Positions 43,806 through 52,489 of a stretch of DNA of 64,000 nt are shown one piece after another. The first letter of the stretch is position 1, and the number at the start of each line of letters is the position of its first letter. The notes below the pieces were generated by a model. The model was not told the DNA's origin and ran no database searches. It was given only the letters and a program-made list of their open reading frames with translations. A program made the translations under genes and the position numbers. The stretch is from an uncultured Lachnospiraceae bacterium (GTDB taxonomy: Bacteria > Bacillota > Clostridia > Lachnospirales > Lachnospiraceae), in contig CAJTVD010000005.1 in the NCBI GenBank assembly GCA_910579495.1, forward strand, positions 24,612 to 88,611, in the 5' to 3' direction.

Positions 43806-45917
43806 ATGAGCGAAGTAATTAATGTAGAAGAACTTTTTGCCAGTAAAGTATTTACCCGTGCCGTTATGCGGCAGCGTTTGCCCGAGAAAGTTTATAAGGA
43901 AGTGATCCGGGTGATGGAAAATGGCGGGGAGTTGTCCCTTGCCACTGCGGATGTGGTCGCCAAGGAGATGAAGGATTGGGCCATTGAAAACGGGGCGACC
44001 CATTATACCCACTGGTTCCAGCCTCTTACAGGTATTACGGCGGAAAAGCACGATTCCTTTATTTCCCGTCCCGATGAGAGCGGGAAAATGTTCATGGAGT
44101 TTTCCGGCAAAGAACTGATCAAAGGGGAACCGGACGCTTCTTCGTTTCCCTCCGGCGGCCTGCGGGCTACCTTTGAGGCGCGGGGGTATACCGCCTGGGA
44201 TATGACTTCCCCTGCTTTTTTGAAGGAAGATGCTACAGGAGTGATACTCTGTATCCCCACCGCGTTCTGCTCTTATAAAGGGGAAGCGTTGGATAAGAAG
44301 ACGCCCCTGCTGCGCTCCATGGAAGCCATCAGCCAGCAGGCCCTGCGGATTGTGCGGCTTTTTCATAATACGGAAGCGTCCAAGGTAGTGGCCGCTGTGG
44401 GGGCGGAGCAGGAGTATTTTCTGGTAGACCGGGAAAAATATTTAAAAAGGCAGGACCTGATCTTTGCAGGGCGGACATTGTTTGGTGCCCCTGCACCCAA
44501 AGGGCAGGAGCTGGAGGACCATTATTTTGGGACCATCCGGGAGCGTGTGGGCGCGTACATGAAGGATTTGAATATTGAGCTGTGGAAGCTTGGCGTTACA
44601 GCCAGGACCCAGCATAATGAAGTGGCGCCTGCCCAGCATGAGCTGGCGTCTATCTACGAGACAGCCAATATTGCCGTTGACCACAACCAGCTTGTAATGG
44701 AAACCATGAAAAAGGTGGCAGGCCGCCATGGCCTTACCTGCCTCCTCCATGAAAAGCCTTTTGCGGGGGTGAATGGTTCCGGGAAACATAATAACTGGTC
44801 CCTTGCCACGGACAACGGCGTCAATCTCCTTGACCCGGGGGAAACACCCAATGAAAATATCCAATTCCTGTTAGTACTTGCCTGTATCATAAAAGCTGTT
44901 GACATCCATGCGGATCTGCTCCGCCAGAGCGCTTCCGATGTGGGCAACGACCACAGGCTTGGTGCCAACGAAGCCCCTCCGGCCATTATTTCCATTTTCC
45001 TTGGGGAACAGCTTGAAGATGTTGTGAAACAGCTTGTGGAAACCGGGGAAGCGGCCCACTGCTTAGAGGGGGGCAAGCTGGAGACCGGGGTGTCTACCCT
45101 GCCTGACCTGGTAAAGGATGCCACTGACAGGAACAGGACTTCGCCTTTTGCTTTTACGGGAAATAAGTTTGAGTTCCGTATGGTGGGTTCTTCTGACTCC
45201 ATTGCAAGCCCCAACACCATCTTAAACGCCATTGTTGCGGAAGCCTTCTGCGAGGCGGCTGATATCCTGGAGGCGGCGGAAAATTTTGACCTGGCAGTCC
45301 ATGACCTGATCAAAGAATATTTTACGAAGCACCAGAGGATTATATTTAACGGGGACGGCTATTCCGTCCAGTGGGTAGGGGAAGCGGAGCGGAGAGGCCT
45401 GCCCAATATTAAGTCCATGATTGATTCGGTGGAAAAACTCACAACCCAGAAGTCCGTGGATTTGTTCAGCAAATTTAATATTTTTACAAAGACCGAGCTG
45501 GAATCCCGCCAGGAAGTGCTGTATGAAACATATGCCAAAACCATCAATATTGAAGCCCTTACCATGATTGACATGGCATCCAAGCAGTTTATCCCTGCGG
45601 TGGTGCGTTATACAAAATCCCTGGCGGATACGGTGGTTGCGGTGCAGGATGCAGGCGCGGATGCATCCGCCCAAAGGGAACTGCTGAAGGCGGTATCGGA
45701 AAAATTATTGGCTATGAAGGGAGCCCTGGAGAAACTCAAGCAGGCGGAGGCAAAGGCGGGAGCCATAAGCAGTGCCAAAGAAAAAGCCTTTTATTACAGG
45801 GATGAAGTCAAAACTGCCATGGAAGCGCTCAGGAAGCCGGTGGATGAGGCGGAAATGCTGGTTGACAGGGAAGTATGGCCTGTACCTGGTTATGGGGATC
45901 TGATTTTTGAAGTGTAG
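43806..45917 (+). CDS. glnN: Glutamine synthetase, type III
   Basis: A 703-residue GSIII, far longer than GSI and lacking close similarity to it. Family markers seen are THYTHWFQPLTG near residue 75, GLRATFEARGYTAWD, AVGAEQEYFLVD, APAQHELASIYE, NGSGKHNNWSLATD and EGGKLETGVSTLPD. The C-terminal 150 residues are helical. ATG 43806 follows AAAGGGAGAGG. GSIII is common in gut Bacteroidetes and Clostridia. Having both GSI and GSIII allows separate regulation of ammonia assimilation. Confidence 0.94.
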   Translation: MSEVINVEELFASKVFTRAVMRQRLPEKVYKEVIRVMENGGELSLATADVVAKEMKDWAIENGATHYTHWFQPLTGITAEKHDSFISRPDESGKMFMEFSGKELIKGEPDASSFPSGGLRATFEARGYTAWDMTSPAFLKEDATGVILCIPTAFCSYKGEALDKKTPLLRSMEAISQQALRIVRLFHNTEASKVVAAVGAEQEYFLVDREKYLKRQDLIFAGRTLFGAPAPKGQELEDHYFGTIRERVGAYMKDLNIELWKLGVTARTQHNEVAPAQHELASIYETANIAVDHNQLVMETMKKVAGRHGLTCLLHEKPFAGVNGSGKHNNWSLATDNGVNLLDPGETPNENIQFLLVLACIIKAVDIHADLLRQSASDVGNDHRLGANEAPPAIISIFLGEQLEDVVKQLVETGEAAHCLEGGKLETGVSTLPDLVKDATDRNRTSPFAFTGNKFEFRMVGSSDSIASPNTILNAIVAEAFCEAADILEAAENFDLAVHDLIKEYFTKHQRIIFNGDGYSVQWVGEAERRGLPNIKSMIDSVEKLTTQKSVDLFSKFNIFTKTELESRQEVLYETYAKTINIEALTMIDMASKQFIPAVVRYTKSLADTVVAVQDAGADASAQRELLKAVSEKLLAMKGALEKLKQAEAKAGAISSAKEKAFYYRDEVKTAMEALRKPVDEAEMLVDREVWPVPGYGDLIFEV

Positions 45918-45987
45918 GAAGAGAGCGGCCTCTGGCCGCCATGCCTAACAAACGCCGTCACGCTTCGCGGGCCGGCTTATTGTAATA

Positions 45988-46022
45988 AAAGCAAAAGCCC
46001 CATGGGAAGGGGCTTTTGCTTT
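45988..46022. terminator. Bidirectional terminator
   Basis: A 14-bp perfect stem (45988-46001 with 46009-46022) with a 7-nt loop, A-run and T-run on the two sides. It ends glutamine synthetase III and the convergent gene at 46066. Confidence 0.9.
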
Positions 46023-46065
46023 GAGGGAGACATTACCCTTTGCTTAAGGGATCTCGGAGAAGGTG

Positions 46066-46737
46066 TCAGTCTACCTTTATTTCCAGGTAACCAAGAAGCT
46101 TGCTCATGTCATATTCCGGGATGATGCCCAGATTGGAGTCATAGAATTTGCCGTCATAATGAACCAGGTAATGGCAATAACGGCCCATCTTTTCCATCAT
46201 AATGCAGCATTTAGGCAGGGAAGTATCCTGCCCCTCTGTATAGACAATGATATCGCTGTGGTCTATGCCATAGTAATTAAGGGCGGAAATCACACGGCCC
46301 ATGGTTCCCTGCCACACACGGCAGTCCATAACGCTTATGACCTCTGCAAGGGTAACGCCGGCAAGCATTGCCACACAGGTCTGGCCGCAAAGCCCGTCCT
46401 CCGGCTGGATGATGATGTCAAGCCCGTCAACCTTCCGGATCGGATTGTCAAAGCTGTAGGGGCTGTTCTGGTTCATCTGGATCAGGCTTCCTGTAATATG
46501 AAGAAGGATTTTGTGGGACTTACTGATATCAATGTGGGAAACATCTTCTTCCTGTAAATGGATTTTGTAGTTTCCTTTTTCTTCCGGGATCAGTTCACAG
46601 GCAATGATTTTGTTATCAAGCACAAGATCGGCCTGGATAATGTCCCGCTGCTTGCAGACTTCCCAAACGTTAAAGGGAATGCGGATGGTGTAAAGCTCAT
46701 TCTCTTTTTCGATTTTACCACTAAAAAAATACCTCAT
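46066..46737 (-). CDS. DUF1905-like/C39-like papain-fold fusion protein
   Basis: A 223-residue protein. Residues 1-75 form a beta-barrel-like segment (YFFSGKIEKE, then YTIRIPFNVWEVCKQRDII) like DUF1905. The C-terminal half contains DGLCGQTCVAMLAGVTLAEV, which resembles the Cys-centred start of C39/papain-like peptidases, and a later His in GRYCHYLVHYDGKFYDSN that could be the catalytic His, with the following Asp as third residue. There is no signal peptide or ABC domain. MRYFF at 46737 is chosen because AGGAGG lies 8 bp upstream. Function unknown. Confidence 0.65.
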   Translation of the reverse strand: MRYFFSGKIEKENELYTIRIPFNVWEVCKQRDIIQADLVLDNKIIACELIPEEKGNYKIHLQEEDVSHIDISKSHKILLHITGSLIQMNQNSPYSFDNPIRKVDGLDIIIQPEDGLCGQTCVAMLAGVTLAEVISVMDCRVWQGTMGRVISALNYYGIDHSDIIVYTEGQDTSLPKCCIMMEKMGRYCHYLVHYDGKFYDSNLGIIPEYDMSKLLGYLEIKVD

Positions 46738-46939
46738 AAACATAACCTCCTGGACTGAAATACATTTGTAGACGCTTTTGTAGTTAACGATAACAGATTT
46801 TGAAAGACTTGAAAATATCTTTTTTTATTAATTTAGGTAAAGTATTGAAAAAAATACAGCATGTCAAAAAAGTAACAAGCTTTGTATAAGTTGCACAAAA
46901 AAACAGGCAAAATTTTTGCAAAAATTTTTAAATAAATAC

Positions 46940-46968
46940 TTGCCAAATCTGTAATAATCTAGTATACT
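46940..46968 (+). promoter_or_regulatory. tRNA-Gln promoter
   Basis: TTGCCA (46940-46945) and TATACT (46963-46968) with 17-bp spacing, a near-consensus vegetative promoter 21 bp before the tRNA. The upstream sequence is strongly A/T-rich and resembles an UP element. Confidence 0.85.
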
Positions 46969-46988
46969 ATGACTTGTGGTTGAGACAT

Positions 46989-47060
46989 TGGGCTATCGCC
47001 AAACGGTAAGGCAACGGACTCTGACTCCGTCATCTCAAGGTTCGAATCCTTGTAGCCCAG
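46989..47060 (+). tRNA. tRNA-Gln (anticodon CTG)
   Basis: A complete 72-nt cloverleaf. The acceptor stem is TGGGCTA with TAGCCCA, the D arm GCC...GGC, the anticodon arm ACGGA-CTCTGAC-TCCGT (anticodon CTG) and the T arm CAAGG-TTCGAAT-CCTTG, with discriminator G. CCA is not encoded (the next bases are CGA), so it must be added after transcription. The TTCGAATC T-loop region is the usual integrase target. Confidence 0.96.
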
Positions 47061-47070
47061 CGAAGAAAAT

Positions 47071-47097
47071 CGGTGAATTTATTTCACCGGTTTTTTT
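47071..47097 (+). terminator. tRNA-Gln terminator
   Basis: CGGTGAA (47071-47077) pairs with TTCACCG (47083-47089) and is followed by a run of T to 47097. Confidence 0.9.
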
Positions 47098-47185
47098 GAT
47101 GTTTCGAAATGCAGTGTTATGGGGACAGTGCCGGGATATTGTCGGTGTGGAATGGGATGAATTAGAAAGTTGATTTGTTATTTAA

Positions 47186-47853
47186 TACCCGGAACTGCAA
47201 AAAGGGATTAAGCCAGATATGGATGCCAAAAGTGTGAGGCTGGATGTGTATGTGTGGGATGGCAAAGGCACTGTTTATGACATAGAAATGCAGGTGGCAA
47301 ATGCGAAGGAGCTTCCCAAAAGAACAAGGTATTACCATTATCAGAGTATGATCGACCTGCAGATGATTGATAAAGGGCAGTCCTATAAGAAGCTGAATCC
47401 AAGCTATGTCATCTTTATATGCCGGTTTGACATATTTGATACGGGAAGCATATTTACACCTTTGAAAATATCTGCAAGGAAGATAAAAATATCCTGCTGG
47501 GAGACGGGGCGGCAAAGATATTTTTAAATGCGGATGGGAGAATGGAGGACGATGTCAGCAGAGAACTAAAAGCGTTTTTGGACTATGTGGCAGGAAAGAA
47601 GTCGGAAGATTCATTCGTGAAGAGATTGGAAGAGGCAGTAAAGGCGGCAAAGAAAAACAGGGAATGGAGGCATGAGTATATGACGCTGTTAATGAGGGAC
47701 CAGGAGAATATTGAAAAGGGAATTGAAAAAGGAATCAGAGGAATGGTATCGGCATTGAAGGAGTTAAATATTCCGGACATAACGATTATGCAGAAGATTC
47801 GGGAAAAGTTTGATCTCTCAGGGGAAGAAGCAGAACAGTATATCAGGGGATGA
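47186..47853 (+). pseudogene. Rpn/PD-(D/E)XK nuclease family transposase, broken
   Basis: Residues YPELQKGIKPDMDAKSVRLD begin the recognisable part, with no start and an in-frame stop just upstream. The nuclease core follows (RLDVYVWDGKGTVYDIEMQ, with D and E-x-Q in place of ExK). A frameshift near 47450 interrupts the frame after FDIFDTG, and the remainder continues in another frame as IYTFENICKEDKNILLGDG into a coiled C-terminus with repeated EKGI units. The 5' end is missing. It lies between the tRNA-Gln and a degenerate copy of its 3' end. Confidence 0.85.
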
Positions 47854-47915
47854 TATATCCCAAATAAGGGACGGCCAGGAATATCGCCAAAGCCTGTATA
47901 TGGAAGAGGATGGCC

Positions 47916-47945
47916 GGGCTGGAAAAATTCCAGCCCTTATTTTTA
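47916..47945 (+). terminator. Stem-loop terminator
   Basis: GGGCTGGAA (47916-47924) with TTCCAGCCC (47928-47936) and a following T-rich tract. Confidence 0.8.
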
Positions 47946-47974
47946 TGGGGTGAAAGAGATTATGGAAATAAAAA

Positions 47975-48000
47975 GTTTCCAATCCTTGCAGCCCTGCGAA
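47975..48000 (+). repeat. Degenerate copy of the tRNA-Gln 3' end
   Basis: 26 bp matching tRNA positions 47039-47064 at 22 of 26 positions, spanning the T loop, the T-stem 3' strand, the acceptor 3' strand and four bases beyond the tRNA. This is the pattern left by site-specific integration into a tRNA (att site) or by a decayed duplicate tRNA gene. Confidence 0.6.
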
Positions 48001-48005
48001 TTTAA

Positions 48006-48035
48006 CCTGGCAGATTTGTTCTGCTGGGTTTTTTT
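48006..48035 (+). terminator. Terminator after the tRNA-like repeat
   Basis: CCTGGCAGA pairs with TTCTGCTGGG (imperfect), followed by seven T. It is placed like a tRNA terminator relative to the degenerate repeat. The rest of the gap up to 48175 holds no gene. Confidence 0.7.
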
Positions 48036-48175
48036 ATGCCTGGAAATGTGATAGAATACAAACAGCCTTATAGCCTCATTGTGAATGGGTTACCAAAACT
48101 ATGAGAAGTAAAAAGAGAGGTATTGCGGGGGAAAAATGCTGTATATAATAATGAAAAAGGGGAAAGATTGGCCAT

Positions 48176-49189
48176 ATGGGATCGAAATCTTCTAAAAATA
48201 TCAGGACTCTTGACATGTATGTCCGGCTGTGTGAAGGGAAAGTAATCAATAAGCCGGAAGAGGCAGCGCGTTTCGGGGTGGATGAACGCTCTATCCAGCG
48301 TGATATTGTTGATATCCGCAGCTTTCTGGATGAGCGCAGGATGGGTGCGCCTGCAGACGGCAGAAGGGTGGAATATGACCGGAGTGTAAAAGGGTTCGTG
48401 ATGGCTGGGGCGGAGGGCTCTATGATGTCCAATAGCGAGATCCTGGCAGTGAGCAAGATTTTGCTGGGAAGCCGTGCCTTTACCAAAAAGGAGATTGACA
48501 GTATTTTAAGGAAGATGATGGAAGGGTGCGTCCCGCTAAAGAACATGAAGCTTGTTAAGGAGCTGATTTCAAATGAGCAGTTCCACTATGTGGAGCTGCG
48601 CCATAAAACAGATATCCAGGACAGGCTTTGGCACATTGGGACAGATATAAAGGAGCATCGCCTGATTGAGATCAAATATTCCCGGGCAGGGCATATGGAA
48701 GAAACCATCATGCGGACGGTTGAGCCTGTGGCAATCCTCTTTTCGGAGTATTACTTTTACCTGAATGCATTTATTGTTGAGAAAAATGAAGAGGGCAGAT
48801 ATGTACATAAGTATGATTACCCGGCTGTTTTCCGCATTGACCGTATCAAGGCTTTCAGGGAGACAGGGGAAAATTTTCGGGTTTCCTATGCGGACAGGTT
48901 TGAGGAAGGAGAGTTCCGCAAGCGGGTCCAATTTATGTATGCCGGGCATCTGATGAAGATCCAGATGAAGTTTTATGGGGAGGACCCGGAGCCGGTATTG
49001 GACAGGCTTCCAACTGCCAGGGTTATGGGGCAGGAAGGCCGCCAGTACTTTATCAGCGCAGAAGTCTATGGGACCGGGATTGTTATGTGGCTGCTCAGCC
49101 AGGGAGGCAGGGTTGAGGTCATCCGCCCGGAAAGCCTCCGGCAGGAGATGAAAAGAAAGGCAGAAGAGATCCTAAAGCTGTACAGTTAG
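48176..49189 (+). CDS. WYL-domain transcriptional regulator
   Basis: A 337-residue regulator. Residues about 1-60 form a winged HTH of the HTH_11 type (EEAARFGVDERSIQRDIVDI). A WYL domain follows at about 145-215 (LIEIKYSRAGHMEETIMRTV, then SEYYFYLNAFI). A WCX-like C-terminal domain completes the family architecture. WYL proteins sense nucleotides or DNA-damage signals and often control defence or phage genes. The adjacent tRNA-associated debris is a possible target region, but nothing shows this directly. Confidence 0.88.
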   Translation: MGSKSSKNIRTLDMYVRLCEGKVINKPEEAARFGVDERSIQRDIVDIRSFLDERRMGAPADGRRVEYDRSVKGFVMAGAEGSMMSNSEILAVSKILLGSRAFTKKEIDSILRKMMEGCVPLKNMKLVKELISNEQFHYVELRHKTDIQDRLWHIGTDIKEHRLIEIKYSRAGHMEETIMRTVEPVAILFSEYYFYLNAFIVEKNEEGRYVHKYDYPAVFRIDRIKAFRETGENFRVSYADRFEEGEFRKRVQFMYAGHLMKIQMKFYGEDPEPVLDRLPTARVMGQEGRQYFISAEVYGTGIVMWLLSQGGRVEVIRPESLRQEMKRKAEEILKLYS

Positions 49190-49326
49190 GTTCCCCAAAA
49201 AGAAAGAGCCTCGGAAGATAATTCCGGGGTTTCGCTAATATTTTCCCGGAGTAAAGGCAGTGCTGGTGAAAGTATGATTGTAAAGTTATAAAAATATGTT
49301 ATAATTCATTTTGAAAGGCGGCGAAT

Positions 49327-50049
49327 ATGTACTTTTTTGACAGCAGAATCAGATACAGTGAATTGGATGAAACTGGATGCCTGAAGCTGGAGTCTTTGCT
49401 GGACTATTTTCAGGACTGTTCCACATTCCATTCGGAGGATATCGGCCTTGGGGTAGCATATCTGAAAGGGCTGGGCAGGGTTTGGGTAATGTCTTCCTGG
49501 CAGATCGTGGTAAACTGTTATCCAAAGCTGGGACAGCGGGTTATGGTGGGGACTGCCCCCTATGGCTTTAAGGGATTTGTGGGTTACAGGAATTTCATTA
49601 TGAAGGATGAAAAGGAGAACTGCCTTGCCTGTGCCAATACCCTTTGGAGCCTTCTTGATACTGGCACAGGAAAACCTGCAAGGCCGTCGGAGGAGATGCT
49701 CAAAGGGTATGTCCTGGAGCCAAAGCTTGCCATGGATTATGCCCCCAGGAGGATTCCCCTGCCGGAGTGCCTTAAAGAGGGGGAGCCGGTGCTTATAAGG
49801 CCCTGCCATCTGGATATTAACCATCATGTGAATAATGGCCAGTTTGTCAGGATTGCCATGGAGAGCCTGGGGGGCGGCCAGAAGGTGGCGCAGCTCCGGG
49901 CAGAATATAAGAAGCAGGCCATGCTGGGCGATGTGCTGATTCCATATACGGCCTGTGAGGGCGGCAGGGAGGTGGCGGTTCTTAAGGATGGGCAGGGCGC
50001 TGTCTATTGCATTGTGGAGCTTCAGGAAAAACGCCAGGAAAAGAAATAA
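49327..50049 (+). CDS. Acyl-ACP thioesterase
   Basis: A 240-residue FatA/FatB-like thioesterase that releases free fatty acids from acyl-ACP. Two hotdog domains are visible: YSELDETGCLKLESLLDYFQ opens the first, and DINHHVNNGQFVRIAMESL in the second contains the catalytic Asn/His. GAAAGGCGGCG precedes the ATG. The length is typical of bacterial members. It lies singly between regulator and RNA-binding protein genes. Confidence 0.88.
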   Translation: MYFFDSRIRYSELDETGCLKLESLLDYFQDCSTFHSEDIGLGVAYLKGLGRVWVMSSWQIVVNCYPKLGQRVMVGTAPYGFKGFVGYRNFIMKDEKENCLACANTLWSLLDTGTGKPARPSEEMLKGYVLEPKLAMDYAPRRIPLPECLKEGEPVLIRPCHLDINHHVNNGQFVRIAMESLGGGQKVAQLRAEYKKQAMLGDVLIPYTACEGGREVAVLKDGQGAVYCIVELQEKRQEKK

Positions 50050-50166
50050 ACCAGGGATAGTTTGCGCCGCTCCTGGTGGGAAGGTAGGATGCTGTGAAAA
50101 CACATTTTCACAGGCAAATTTGCACCTTGGCCCAAGTCCGCAGGCTGGGCAGGAATGGAGGAGTTT

Positions 50167-51009
50167 ATGATAGAATTGGGAAAAAGGCAGCAACTGGCCA
50201 TTGTTAAAAAAGTGGATTTCGGCATTTATCTGGCGGATCCCGAGGAGGGGGCCGACCCGGGGGAAAAGGTACTTCTGCCAGGAAAAGAAGTGCCGGAAAA
50301 TGCTGCGGTGGGGGATACCATAGAGGTATATATCTACAGGGACTCCAAGGACCGCATGATAGCAACCACCAGGCAGACGGAGCTCTCGGTAGGCCAGGTG
50401 GCGGTGCTGACTGTAAAGGAAGCGGGGAAAATAGGCGCTTTTTTGGGGTGGGCGTTGGAGAAAGACCTGCTTCTTCCATTTAAAGAGCAGACAAGGCGGG
50501 TACAGCCAGGGGAGGAATGCCTGGTGGCACTGTATGTGGATAAAAGCGGCAGGCTCTGTACCACTATGAAGGTGTACCATTATCTGCGCACGGACAGCCC
50601 CTATAAAAAGGATGACCGGGTTGAGGGAAGGGTCTATGAAATCAGTGACCGTTTCGGGGTATTTATTGCTGTGGACGACTGCTATTGCGCGCTGATTCCC
50701 AGAAAAGAGCCTGTCCAGGGGCTGGAGCCGGGGGACCGGGTTGCTGCCCGGGTGGCGGAGGTGCTTGAGGACGGCAAGCTGACTTTAAGCCTGCGGGAAA
50801 AAGCGTATATCCAGATGGGGATGGATGCAGACAGTTTGCTGGAGATGCTGGAGAAGGAGGGCGGCAGGCTTCCCTTTAACGATAAAGCGGATCCGGAGCT
50901 GATCAGGGAAAAAACCGGCATGAGCAAAAATGAATTTAAGAGGGCGGTAGGCAGCCTGTATAAAAAGCGCCTGGTTGCAATAGAGCCTGATGGCATCAGA
51001 AAAATTTAA
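50167..51009 (+). CDS. cvfB: S1 RNA-binding protein CvfB
   Basis: A 280-residue protein with several S1-like OB-fold repeats: RQQLAIVKKVDFGIYLADPE, then EAGKIGAFLGWALEKDLLLPF and ISDRFGVFIAVDDCYCALIP, and a C-terminal winged helix (KTGMSKNEFKRAVGSLYKK). CvfB binds RNA and affects virulence-gene expression in Staphylococcus. ATG 50167 sits 5 bp after GGAGG. Followed closely by a CPBP protease gene. Confidence 0.88.
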   Translation: MIELGKRQQLAIVKKVDFGIYLADPEEGADPGEKVLLPGKEVPENAAVGDTIEVYIYRDSKDRMIATTRQTELSVGQVAVLTVKEAGKIGAFLGWALEKDLLLPFKEQTRRVQPGEECLVALYVDKSGRLCTTMKVYHYLRTDSPYKKDDRVEGRVYEISDRFGVFIAVDDCYCALIPRKEPVQGLEPGDRVAARVAEVLEDGKLTLSLREKAYIQMGMDADSLLEMLEKEGGRLPFNDKADPELIREKTGMSKNEFKRAVGSLYKKRLVAIEPDGIRKI

Positions 51010-51023
51010 GGATGGTTGTAAGA

Positions 51024-51980
51024 ATGAACAGTAAGAAAGCGAACAGGGTGTTTTTGGTTACCATGTTATGTTATATTGTCCTGATCCTGGGGCTGTCCCG
51101 GTTTGCGCCTGGCCTTATGGGCAACCTGTTTGTAAGCAATCTGGCAGTGGAGCTGGTTATTACGCTGCCGGTATTGGCAGCAGCGGTGGCATGTGGGGAA
51201 AAGCTGCCCGCGTTTCTGGGCTTCCGGAAAATACGGATAAAGTCCCTTCTGATGACAGTGCTGTTTACCTTCCTGACAGTACCGGCTTTGACTTTGTTTA
51301 ACCTGATTTCCCAAATCTGGGTGGAAAACGAAGTTGCGGCAATGCTGGAGGGGCAGCAGGCAGGGCAGATGTCTTTCGGTATCCTGTTTTTGTCTACAGG
51401 CATCATTGCGCCCATATTTGAGGAGGTGGCATGCAGGGGGGCGTATTACCACTCCTACAGGAAATCCGGCAGTGCTTTTCGGGCAATGCTGCTCTCATCC
51501 CTTATTTTTGCCTTGGTGCATATGAACTTTAACCAGGCGGCCTATGCGCTGGTGATGGGGATTTTCTCTGTGCTGCTGATGGAGGCAGCGGGGAGCCTTT
51601 GGGCCTCGATCCTTTATCATGGGCTGGTGAATGGCAGTAATGTGCTGCTCATGTACATGGCACTTAGGGCGGACCCCGATGCATACAGCGGGCAGGCAGC
51701 GCTGGTGACCAGCAATTTCCTTATTTACGGCATTGGGGTATACCTGATACTGGCGGCGGTGACTTTGCCCTTGGCCTGGGCTGTTTTGGTCTGGATCAGC
51801 GGCCACCAGGGACGCAGCAGTATTTTATCCCAAATCTGGAAACAGAGGAAAGAGAAAAAGGATAAGATGCTGACAGTACCGCTGGTACTGGCCCTTATCC
51901 TCTGTGTCAGTCTGATGACAGGCGTTTTCTCATTCCTGCTTGTAAAGCTTGCCGCTGCCTTTGGCATTGTTCTTTATTGA
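51024..51980 (+). CDS. CPBP family intramembrane glutamic endopeptidase
   Basis: A 318-residue membrane protein with about eight helices. The three CPBP motifs are present: EEVACRG with the catalytic Glu pair at about residue 136, FALVHMNFNQ with its His, and HGLVNGSN. These proteases process CAAX-like peptides or bacteriocins, or act as self-immunity proteins. AAGGA precedes it; an in-frame ATG at 51012 is an alternative start. Transcribed with cvfB. Confidence 0.88.
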   Translation: MNSKKANRVFLVTMLCYIVLILGLSRFAPGLMGNLFVSNLAVELVITLPVLAAAVACGEKLPAFLGFRKIRIKSLLMTVLFTFLTVPALTLFNLISQIWVENEVAAMLEGQQAGQMSFGILFLSTGIIAPIFEEVACRGAYYHSYRKSGSAFRAMLLSSLIFALVHMNFNQAAYALVMGIFSVLLMEAAGSLWASILYHGLVNGSNVLLMYMALRADPDAYSGQAALVTSNFLIYGIGVYLILAAVTLPLAWAVLVWISGHQGRSSILSQIWKQRKEKKDKMLTVPLVLALILCVSLMTGVFSFLLVKLAAAFGIVLY

Positions 51981-51986
51981 ATATGG

Positions 51987-52175
51987 TTAAACAAGCATAT
52001 CAATATTGCTTCCAACATTGGGGTTAACAGATAACTCCATAGAGCGGTCCATCATGTTGATTAAGCTGGCACCCACTGCTTCTGAGCTTTCCATTGCTTT
52101 ATCAAGTACGGCAATCCCCACCTGGTTGGTAAGCTGTACGTTTGCCAGTGCGGTTGATAATTCGGGAATATTCAT
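51987..52175 (-). CDS. YjfB family putative motility protein
   Basis: A 62-residue protein starting behind AAAGGAGGGG. The pattern MNIPELSTALANVQLTNQVG then IAVLDKAMESS fits YjfB-like small proteins that in several Firmicutes are co-regulated with flagellar genes. No flagellar genes are in the window. Convergent with the CPBP gene. Confidence 0.75.
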   Translation of the reverse strand: MNIPELSTALANVQLTNQVGIAVLDKAMESSEAVGASLINMMDRSMELSVNPNVGSNIDMLV

Positions 52176-52489
52176 TTGCCCCTCCTTTCCGCTGTACAGG
52201 AGTCCATGCCTCCTTTAGCGATTATTTCTATGTTCAGTGTACCATAAATTGGGCGTAAAGTAAAACCTATGATTTCCTTTTTTGCTTCTGTTTTTTGTGA
52301 AGGTTGCCCAGTGCCTGAAATTGGAAAAAAAAGGCAAAAGACATTCATATTTCACAAAAAAATAAGAAATACAGGTAGATTTTTTTGTACAATTATATTA
52401 AAATGAAAAAAGAGTTTTTGGGGAAGCAGATTTATACATGAGAACTGTTGTTCAATTTGCATAATAGAATCATCGGAAGGAGAAGGCCA
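52176..52489. other. AT-rich intergenic region with divergent promoters expected
   Basis: A 314-bp gap between the yjfB-like gene (minus) and the CdaR-type regulator (plus). It contains A/T tracts and TATATTAAAAT-like boxes around 52394-52404 but no good -35/-10 pair by eye and no ORF. Confidence 0.4.

Noticed and set aside
24704..45917. The two glutamine synthetases as a duplication
   Set aside because: They are members of different classes (I and III) with little similarity, a normal combination in gut Clostridia.
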